Positions 57,893 through 64,000 of a DNA stretch of 64,000 nt are shown piece after piece. The stretch is from the NCBI GenBank assembly GCA_003439945.1, contig QVRM01006074.1:124001-188000 (forward strand), given 5' to 3'. A model generated the notes under the pieces. It ran no database searches, was not told where the DNA came from, and was given only the letters and a program-made list of their open reading frames with translations. How positions within the stretch are numbered: the stretch's first letter is position 1; every line of letters starts with the position of its first letter. Origin of the DNA: Dermanyssus gallinae. Taxonomy: Eukaryota > Arthropoda > Arachnida > Mesostigmata > Dermanyssidae. Position numbers and translations under genes: made by a program.

Positions 57893-57933
<41 letters not shown>

Positions 57934-58541
57934 AGCGTTAAATACATATTTCAAAATATATGATATATATATATATATATATATATATATGGGTGAGTAT
58001 GTACCTGGGCTTGTGTATGTGCTTGACGTGTCTACAGTATCGCCAAGCCAGTCAGTGGGGGGGGGGGGGGGGATAGTAGTTGGCGGGCGGATGAAGGCGT
58101 GCGTGCAAAGTATCATCGTTGTCATCACCGGCTGGGACAGCTTTGGCAGCGCCGCGACAGCCCTCATGTTTCTGCTGGTGCTGCTTCTGCTGCTGCTGCT
58201 GCTGCTGAAGAGGCTGCGATTGGTGAAGTCGATCACTTGGTCGGTCGGGCCGTTTAGTAGATGGGATTGCGATGCCGACGGCGATTAAGGTCGGTCGTGT
58301 CACTCTCGCTGCTCCTAGTAATAATAATAATACTACTACTGCTGCTGCTGCTACTGTAAACAAATAAACAAACAAACAAACAAACGAACGCATCAACATA
58401 AATGAACAACATGATCCGAACCGGTTGGCCGTTAGCGCGACGCGAAAGCCGCCGAACTAAAGCCGACCGATGCTCGTTCTGCTGACGACCTTCGCCAACA
58501 ACAACGCGGCGGATTCCTCTGTATTTACTGTTCTCTTTATA

Positions 58542-58577
<36 letters not shown>

Positions 58578-59004
58578 GCTCTCGCTTTATATTTAGATAT
58601 CGCTCTCTCGCGTCGTCAATATCTATCTCTCTCCGTTTTTTTCTGTCTGAGGTGTTTGTCGCAAACCCGCCGCTGTCAGCTCTCGCCAAACTGTCGTTTT
58701 CTGACCGACCCCTCATAGAGCCGCTGCTGACAATGATTGACTCGTGGCTACTTGTTGGTATATCGCGTGATGGCTTGCTCAGCTGAATGGGCGCCCACCG
58801 ATGCTTCTGCTGCTGCTGTTGTTGTTGCTGCTGACTTTAGCGCGTACTATCTGCTGCCGGACGGGAGTGAAACTTCACCGATATGTTACGACAAGATCGA
58901 CAACATCAGAACCCCACCACCACCATCATCACCACCACCACCAAGAACAGCAAACGATCATGAAAATAGCAGGACAACAATACCTATATGTGTGTATGCA
59001 TTTA
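56437..59004. other. AT-rich spacer, then third simple-repeat island
   Basis: 56.4-57.4 kb: no gene. 57.4-59.0 kb: (GAT)n 57541-57590, (AT)n 57895-57935 and 57962-57990, G run of about 17 at 58055-58072, (CTG)n 58170-58207, (CT)n 58545-58575, CAC runs near 58915-58945. No gene recognised. Confidence 0.45.
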
Positions 59005-59129
59005 CTAAGCGTACCAATATGAAACCCCAAAAACCGAAAATCCAACCCAGAAACACTTGGTCGGCACACTTTTCGGACAGTATAGTTGACATCAGTGGTG
59101 AACATGAACCAACATCTTGCACAGCTTTT

Positions 59130-59604
59130 TGATTTTTTGTTTTTTTTCTGAACAAAGCTGCGACGGAAGCGCAAGAAATACTAAAGGAAGGTTACGGAGA
59201 TCATGCCCTTGGTTGTATCCAGTTTTTTGGTAGTGGTTTAAGAAGTCCACAAATGGTAGTTTTGGATCCCAGAACTAATTACGCGTAAGGCCTCCAAGAG
59301 TTTCTGAAGATCACGAACTGACAGCCTTGTTGGACGAAGACACCAGCCAAACGCAACAGCAGCTCGCAGATCAACTCAACGCCTCCCAACAAAACATTTA
59401 TATGCGCCTAAAAGCAATCAAATAGATCTTGAAGTCGGGAAATGGGCCTCGTAAACTGACAGAATTAAAGCAAAAGAAACGGAAAACCACATGTGAGGTT
59501 CTGATAGGCACAAACATAAATAATTTCTACATCGGAACGTGACTGGAGGTGTAAAGTGGATCTATTTCGAGGATCCTAGGTGTAAGAAAAGTTTGGGCGT
59601 AAGC
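59130..59604 (+). pseudogene. Dead mariner transposase fragment, interrupted by LINE
   Basis: Reading across frames: NKAATEAQEILKEGYGDHAL, LLDEDTSQTQQQLADQLNAS (helix-turn-helix half), LKSGKWAPRKLTELKQKK, then VTGGVKWIYFEDPRCKKS. The last is the first catalytic block of mariner transposases, with the Asp of the usual TGDE changed (TGGV). Several shifts and stops. Homology ends at about 59600, where LINE sequence starts. A different lineage from the intact mariner at 19.2 kb. Confidence 0.75.
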
Positions 59605-59910
59605 GGCACGACAGGCCACGGTATTGAGGAGGCGGACGTTGCGGCCTACCTTATCAAACCGCACCGATGTCGAGTCTGCCGCGCAATGATTGCGCCGACG
59701 AGACCAGGCGAGGTTATCACGGATTTCGTCTGTAGAAACTGTGATAAGTGGGCAGAAGTGGAGTGTGACAGAGGCCGGTATGCGGAGGTGGAAGCGCTGA
59801 AAACGGTGCGACTGGCGTCGGCAAAAAAACATCTTGCCATCAGCCATCTCCAGCTACAGATAGCCATGCTGATGGCACGATTGGGCCTCTCGGCGGAGGA
59901 CGTCGAAAAC

Positions 59911-59915
59911 GATGC
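59911..59915 (+). repeat. LTR element target duplication, left
   Basis: gatgc, same as 62731-62735. Confidence 0.9.
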
Positions 59916-60069
59916 TGTTGCATATTGGATGGCCGCGAATAGAAGTTTGTATTTGCGCGCCATGATGATGATGATGATTTCTGACTGTTAGCCACAACCA
60001 GTTACAGCACTGTTAGCCACAACCCGCCGCTGCACGTTCGTGCACTGTCACGTTGCCGGTCGCCGGCCG

Positions 60070-60077
60070 TATAAAAG
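60070..60077 (+). promoter_or_regulatory. TATA box in 5' LTR
   Basis: TATAAAAG, 154 bases into the LTR, followed by a GC-rich start region. Confidence 0.75.
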
Positions 60078-60260
60078 GGGGTGCGCGCCATTTTGTTACT
60101 CTCTTGCTATCCCGAGCGTTCGGCGTAACGCGCACTCTGCAAGCCCTTAGTCCGGCGGCGACCGGCACGTCCGACGGCCTGGCAGCGACAGCGGCGGGAG
60201 CGTGGCAGCAGTGCTGCACTAGGGCGGTGAGTGTTGTGGCTGGCAGATGCAGGCAGATTC

Positions 60261-60304
<44 letters not shown>

Positions 60305-60492
60305 AGTTGAATGATTGTTAGCGCTAGTGTAGCGGCAGTGACGAGTGTGTAATCTGTGTGAGTTCCGGCGGTGGAAACTGCTTCGCGCTAACCGCCGGGA
60401 CATTGTGTGAGCTAGCTAGGCAACAACATCAATAATAATACTACGAAGAGAGGCGGCGCTGCCGTATGGCTCTCTGTCGTATCGTGAAACAT

Positions 60493-60498
60493 AATAAA
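60493..60498 (+). terminator. Poly(A) signal in 5' LTR
   Basis: AATAAA near the LTR end; counterpart at 62660-62665. Confidence 0.55.
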
Positions 60499-60563
60499 TA
60501 AGATCAGCGTCAGTGAACCCGCGCAAATTCGTCTGTCTTCATTCTACGGTTCCGTTGGCGACA

Positions 60564-60583
60564 TATTGGCGCTTAACGTGGGG
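60564..60583 (+). other. Primer-binding site of LTR element
   Basis: tattggcgcttaacgtgggg directly follows the 5' LTR, the position and TGG start expected for a tRNA primer site. The primer tRNA is not assigned. Confidence 0.6.
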
Positions 60584-60636
60584 CACGACGTGTAGCAAGA
60601 GGCCCGGACGTAGAAGTGACCATAGCGGCAGCCAGG

Positions 60637-61779
60637 ATGGCTGAGACAGTCGAGCGTGTGATTGCGCTTCGGCGCGCAGTGCGTTTGCGGGTGTCCAAGC
60701 TGGACACCACCGTCAAGTTGTTTTGGCCTGATGGCCAAGAGCGTCCGCAGTTTACGCAGCAGAATAAGACACGCGTCAATTGCTGGCAGATAACAGCGGA
60801 GGACTACAAACGAAGGTTAGATGAGCTTGATGAGCGTTTTTTCGCCGTAGCTGGCGAGCTTAGTGATGAGGAAATAGATCTAGAAGTAAGTAGATCCAAT
60901 GATTACACGGAGACGTTGTCCCGTATCCGGGGTAGTTTAATTAGCTACAAGCGACGTAGCACTCTAGCCGCCGCCATGCCGTCGGGCGGCCTGGACGTGT
61001 CTGCACGATGGGCAGAGGCAAGAGCATCGTTACCGAAGAGGCTGTCGGAGAGCGATGGCCCCGGTGGCCAAGAATCAAGTTCAGCGCTGGGCCCGAGTAT
61101 AAATCGGCAAGTCGCGTTTCAAGAAATCAATGCAACGGGCGGGGCGGCGCTCCCCGTTGCCAAGCTAAGAAGTTCAACGGTGGTCGAGAGTTCATCCATC
61201 CATCCAGTGACGCCATCCGAGTCTTCATTCACGAAAGGGAACGAAGTGGTTGCAGCAAGGTTAGTCGTGCATCACGTAACCAAGGACGCGGAGTTCCTGA
61301 AGAAGCCGTCGACGCAGTACCCCGTCTTCCAGCCGGGGCAGGGCTACGACGAGCTTCCAGAGAGTCGGGTGTTTGTTGCAACGTGCGAACCCCCGCTAAT
61401 AGACCCAGCGGGGTGTTCAAGCTTGCGCAAACTGACTCGAATCGTCGCCACCGTCGCCCAGGCTGGAAGGTGGCTCCATCGGCAGGATGCGAGTTGTCGA
61501 CTCACGGCGGAAGAGCTCGCGTGGGCGAAGCAGCACTTGCTGCGGGAGGCCCGGCAGCCGTGCGTGGGGGAGGACGTCGCGAGTACCTCTCGTGGCGAGC
61601 CGCCCGAAGACGCGGGCTTAGCCGAGCTCAATTTCAGGCTGAAGCATCTACAGACCGAAATGGTCATGAACGTGTCGCGAGGAGGTGAAATGAAGATTTG
61701 GCTCGCGATAGTCACATGCGCCGCGATCGGAGCAGTGCATTTTGAAGGCGATGGCGCGCCGAGCATCTGCTGGTCCTGA
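60637..61779 (+). CDS. Gag-like / pol-remnant fusion ORF of the LTR element
   Basis: 380 codons from ATG 60637 (MAETVERVIALRRA). The N-terminal third resembles the alpha-helical start of BEL/Pao gag (LDELDERFFAVAGELSDEEIDLEVSRS, coiled-coil-like). The C-terminal third has SSLRKLTRIVATVAQAGRWL and LTAEELAWAKQHLLREAR, the conserved BEL/Pao stretch between RNase H and integrase. Protease (D-S/T-G), RT (YxDD) and RNase H are absent, so they were deleted and the flanks fused in frame. The last residues (MKIWLAIVTCAAIGAVHF) are hydrophobic, perhaps a frameshift product. It cannot transpose without a helper. Confidence 0.75.
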   Translation: MAETVERVIALRRAVRLRVSKLDTTVKLFWPDGQERPQFTQQNKTRVNCWQITAEDYKRRLDELDERFFAVAGELSDEEIDLEVSRSNDYTETLSRIRGSLISYKRRSTLAAAMPSGGLDVSARWAEARASLPKRLSESDGPGGQESSSALGPSINRQVAFQEINATGGAALPVAKLRSSTVVESSSIHPVTPSESSFTKGNEVVAARLVVHHVTKDAEFLKKPSTQYPVFQPGQGYDELPESRVFVATCEPPLIDPAGCSSLRKLTRIVATVAQAGRWLHRQDASCRLTAEELAWAKQHLLREARQPCVGEDVASTSRGEPPEDAGLAELNFRLKHLQTEMVMNVSRGGEMKIWLAIVTCAAIGAVHFEGDGAPSICWS

Positions 61780-62030
61780 CGATGGCTCCGCGGCGGCGGA
61801 GAGACCCCAGTGTCAAGCCGTTCGCCGCGGGCGCCGTCGTAGTACTGTTGGAAGAAGGAGTGCTGCGGGCATTTTGGCAAGTCGTGTAGAGAAGCCGCCG
61901 GCGAACAAGGACGACGTGAAGCGTGCCTGCCGGGTGCACCTCGGTGGGGGCCGCTACGTCAAGAGAGCTGGACACCTGTTGGCGAATTGTTGTGAGCCAA
62001 AGTTGATCTCGCAGAGTACCACATAATAAA
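61780..62030 (+). pseudogene. Integrase C-terminal remnant, frameshifted
   Basis: VKPFAAGAVVVLLEEGVLRAFWQV in one frame and DDVKRACRVHLGGGRYVKRA in another recall the tail of BEL/Pao integrase (V..G.VVLV.E...PR..W, then VR...V....G...R). The catalytic core is missing. Confidence 0.5.
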
Positions 62031-62084
62031 TGTTAAACAGAGCCAATGTAACATAGGTATTTTTGAGGGGCTACCGCCGCCCTC

Positions 62085-62099
62085 AAAAAGGGGGAGGAC
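62085..62099 (+). other. Polypurine tract
   Basis: aaaaagggggaggac immediately before the 3' LTR TG, the plus-strand primer site. Confidence 0.8.
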
Positions 62100-62253
62100 T
62101 GTTGCATATTGGATGGCCGCGAATAGAAGTTTGGATTTGCGCGCCATGATGATGATGATGATTTCTGACTGTTAGCCACAACCAGTTACAGCACTGTTAG
62201 CCACAACCCGCCGCTGCACGTTCGTGCACTGTCACGTTGCCGGTCGCCGGCCG

Positions 62254-62261
62254 TATAAAAG
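62254..62261 (+). promoter_or_regulatory. TATA box in 3' LTR
   Basis: TATAAAAG at the same offset as in the 5' LTR; could drive transcription outward into LINE sequence. Confidence 0.7.
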
Positions 62262-62659
62262 GGGGTGCGCGCCATTTTGTTACTCTCTTGCTATCCCGAG
62301 CGTTCGGCGTAACGCGCACTCTGCAAGCCCTTAGTCCGGCGGCGACCGGCACGTCCGACGGCCTGGCAGCGACAGCGGCGGGAGCGTGGCAGCAGTGCTG
62401 CACTAGGGCGGTGAGTGTTGCGGCTGGCAGTTGCAGGGAGATTAATATATATATGCATATATATATATATTGTTAGTTGAATGATTGTTAGCGCTAGTGT
62501 AGCGGCAGTGTCAAGTGTGTGATCTGTGTGAGTTCCGGCGGTGGAAACTGCTTCGCGCTAACCGCCGGGACATTGTGTGAGCTAGCTAGGCAACAACAAT
62601 AATAATAATACGAAGAGAGACGGCGCTGCCGTATCGCTCTCTGTCGTATCGTGAAACAT

Positions 62660-62665
62660 AATAAA
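62660..62665 (+). terminator. Poly(A) signal in 3' LTR
   Basis: AATAAA, expected 3' processing signal of the element's transcript. Confidence 0.6.
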
Positions 62666-62730
62666 TAAGATCAGCGTCAGTGAACCCGCGCATTTTCGAC
62701 TGTCTTCATTCTACGGTTCCGTTGGCAACA

Positions 62731-62735
62731 GATGC
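62731..62735 (+). repeat. LTR element target duplication, right
   Basis: gatgc, same as 59911-59915; five bases as usual for LTR elements. Confidence 0.9.
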
Positions 62736-62759
62736 CATTCCAGAAGATGCGGTTGTCAC

Positions 62760-62930
62760 TGTTGCCGCTGTTGCTGAGGCTTCCGTTGCCGCTGTTGCTG
62801 AGGCTCCTGTTGCCGCTGTTGCTGAGGCTCCTGTTGCCGCTGTTGCTGAGGCTCCTGTTGCCGCTGTTGCTGAGGCTCCTGTTGCCGCTGTTGCTGAGGC
62901 TACTGTTGCCGCTGTTGCTGCTAACGCAGC
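62760..62930 (+). repeat. 24-bp tandem repeat in LINE ORF1
   Basis: About seven units of gttgccgctgttgctgaggc plus tcct, giving VAAVAEAS, four VAAVAEAP, VAAVAEAT and a degenerate last unit. Period is a multiple of three, so the frame is kept. Confidence 0.9.
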
Positions 62931-63334
62931 TTCGGATGCCACTGTTCCTGCTGCTACGGACGCTGCTGTAGGCGAAGGTAAAAAAGAAATCGGCAATGGT
63001 GAGAAAGCAAAGAAAAACAAAAAGAAGAAGAAAAAGGCCGGTGGTTGCAGACCCGGGTACTCCCTCACAGATCTCCGCGGGTCTGTCAAATCGCTGGGGT
63101 TCCCGGATGCCCGTTGCTGGCAGCTCAGAGGGCATGGGGAAGAGCAGATATCCTGCTCTTTTAGAATCCAGGTTCCTGCTGCTGACATTGAACGACTGAG
63201 ATCCCATGGTTATTGGGAAGAGAACGGGCTCAGGTTGCGTCATTTCTATGCTGACTACCGAAGCCGCAGGCAGGCAGGCGCCGAGGGCTTGCCGCCTGTA
63301 GGACCCGTCGGTATTGGGCACACCTCGCAATGCA

Positions 63335-64000
63335 ATGACCAAGCTACCTGAGGACGTTGAGCTATTGGAGGTATCCTGTCTCTGTAACGCAAGGGACCTC
63401 CGTTCCGGGACGAGGTTCGACGAGCTCATCGGCCTTATGGACGGCTCACACGTTGATTGGGATGTTGTCGTAGTGGGAGAAACTGGGTTTGGGGAGGCCG
63501 ACAAACTTCTTTACAATTTACAGGGCTACAATTCCATATCTGCCTGCAGACCTTGGGGTAGAGGAGGAGGCCTTACAATTTATTCGCATTGTGCGCTCGA
63601 CCTTATGGGTACCGCTATGAAGTCTAGCGATGACGGCAATGTGCAGGCCATAGGGCTACGTTTGCGCCGCCCTGGCTTTGACGGCTATGTCGTCGGAGTA
63701 TACTCTAATGACATACGATCGTTGAACACTCTCATGGAGATACCTGACGATATTCTGCCAGCGACTGGTGATTTGCCTTGTGTTCTTATGGGGGACACCA
63801 TCATTGACTTACTAGAAGGGGACCCTATCTCTGTTGAATATTGTACCGCTCTTGCCAGCAAGGGTTTTGAGTATGCAGTCAATATGATAACACGTCCAAA
63901 CCTCAGGTCCAATGCTGTCTCTTTGGGCTCGTGCATTGATCACGTCTTTAATGCAAACTGTGAACGATATCGACAGATGACTCCTTTCGTTGTTGATACG
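63335..64000 (+). CDS. LINE ORF2, apurinic endonuclease domain, runs off window
   Basis: Starts ATG 63335, inside the last 17 bases of ORF1 and in the +1 frame relative to it, then open to the window end (222 codons). Endonuclease landmarks: SCLCNARDLRSG, VVVVGETGFGEA (catalytic E), RPWGRGGGLTIYS, LMGDTIIDLLEGD in the place of the usual GDxN motif, and SLGSCIDHVFNAN (D-H pair). The GDxN motif lacks the Asn, so activity is doubtful. It cannot be told here whether this is the same family as the LINEs at 14.7 and 35.2 kb, whose known parts do not overlap it. Confidence 0.85.
   Translation, partial: MTKLPEDVELLEVSCLCNARDLRSGTRFDELIGLMDGSHVDWDVVVVGETGFGEADKLLYNLQGYNSISACRPWGRGGGLTIYSHCALDLMGTAMKSSDDGNVQAIGLRLRRPGFDGYVVGVYSNDIRSLNTLMEIPDDILPATGDLPCVLMGDTIIDLLEGDPISVEYCTALASKGFEYAVNMITRPNLRSNAVSLGSCIDHVFNANCERYRQMTPFVVDT

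Larger units (their letters stand above)
59916..60563 (+). repeat. 5' LTR
   Basis: Starts TGTTGC, ends GACA. Contains an (ATG)n run, TATA box, CpG-rich leader, an (AT)n array (about 60257-60300) and a poly(A) signal. The main difference from the 3' LTR is the length of the (AT)n array. Confidence 0.92.
59916..62730 (+). mobile_element. Non-autonomous BEL/Pao-like LTR retrotransposon
   Basis: 2,815 bp. LTRs of 648 and 631 bp, both tgttgcatat...aca, PBS and PPT in place, 5-bp duplication gatgc outside. The interior (1.5 kb) is far too short for a full pol. What remains is a gag-like N-terminal region fused to the segment that in BEL/Pao lies between RNase H and integrase, plus a broken integrase tail. 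Near-identical LTRs suggest recent insertion. Confidence 0.9.
62100..62730 (+). repeat. 3' LTR
   Basis: Starts TGTTGC right after the polypurine tract, ends AACA. (AT)n array shorter (about 62443-62472). Otherwise nearly identical to the 5' LTR. Confidence 0.92.
59605..63351 (+). pseudogene. LINE ORF1, interrupted by LTR element (59605-59915 + 62736-63351)
   Basis: Upstream half: a Cys-rich finger (CRVCRAMIAPTR ... FVCRNCDKWAEVEC) like the PHD/CCCC fingers of some CR1-type ORF1 proteins, then a probable coiled coil (VRLASAKKHLAISHLQLQ). The LTR element follows, bounded by a gatgc duplication. Downstream half: seven 8-residue repeats VAAVAEAP (62760-62930), a Lys-rich basic stretch, and a C-terminal region with CSFRIQVPAADIERLRSHGYW, similar to the nucleic-acid-binding end of LINE ORF1. 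The two halves are in the same frame if the insert and one duplication are removed. No upstream ATG, consistent with 5' truncation. Ends TGA at 63349-63351. Confidence 0.7.
59605..64000 (+). mobile_element. APE-type LINE, 5'-truncated, hosting a BEL/Pao insertion; 3' end outside window
   Basis: ORF1 (split) and ORF2 endonuclease in LINE order. The 5' end lies within a mariner relic. Interrupted at 59916-62730 by the LTR element. Confidence 0.75.

Noticed and set aside
59539..59604. Start of LINE ORF1 at the GTG of 59539
   Set aside because: This stretch is mariner sequence (VTGGVKWIYFEDPR); the LINE part begins after it.
62760..62930. CRISPR-like array
   Set aside because: Contiguous in-frame tandem repeat without spacers, in a eukaryotic LINE ORF.

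Overview
This is nuclear DNA of an animal, most likely an arthropod. A chelicerate such as a mite or tick is my inference from the coronin-7 sequence and the transposon mix, not something the window proves. Genes are intron-split, dinucleotide (AT)n arrays are everywhere, and most recognisable protein homology outside the first 7 kb belongs to transposable elements.

Layout. 1-7080 (+): the 3' two thirds of a coronin-7/POD-1 gene. I can follow eight exons from inside the first WD40 propeller to a last exon that adds only two residues and the stop. 7.1-14.5 kb: intergenic, no gene recognised. 14.5-18.5 kb (-): pieces of an unidentified protein-coding gene; one of its reading frames is split by a young LINE insertion with a 15-bp target duplication. 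19.2-20.5 kb: an intact mariner with both terminal repeats, inserted in a (TA)n tract. 20.6-28.2 kb: decayed retroelements, namely two APE-type LINE relics and two copies of an element whose C-terminal part has a CCHC knuckle and an RPD motif like restriction-like-endonuclease retrotransposons. 29.3-30.7 kb: a GC-richer island of triplet repeats. 32.4-33.8 kb: a Tc3-like element with long inverted repeats. 35.2-36.9 kb: a second copy of the 14.7-kb LINE, lacking its RT core. 37.6-38.4 kb: another RT relic. 39.9-46.2, 51.6-54.8 and 57.4-59.0 kb: islands of CAA/GTT/GGT/CAG triplet and other simple repeats with no gene I can identify. 46.4-50.7 kb: an RT relic, a third RPD-family fragment and two abutting Tc3-like copies. 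55.5-56.4 kb: two tRNA-derived SINEs.

59.0 kb to the end is a three-layer nest. A dead mariner fragment is interrupted by an APE-type LINE. The LINE's first ORF is in turn interrupted by a 2.8-kb BEL/Pao-like LTR element with near-identical LTRs, a primer-binding site, a polypurine tract and a 5-bp target duplication. The LTR element carries a single gag-plus-pol-remnant ORF and has no protease, RT, RNase H or integrase core, so it is a non-autonomous deletion derivative. The LINE resumes after it, and its second ORF (endonuclease) starts inside the end of ORF1 and runs off the window.

The clearest oddities are the nested insertion, the LINE that splits a minus-strand reading frame while leaving it joinable in phase, paired (AT)n-centred hairpins beside the mariner, and single-base losses in homopolymers that break otherwise conserved coding frames and probably reflect assembly error.
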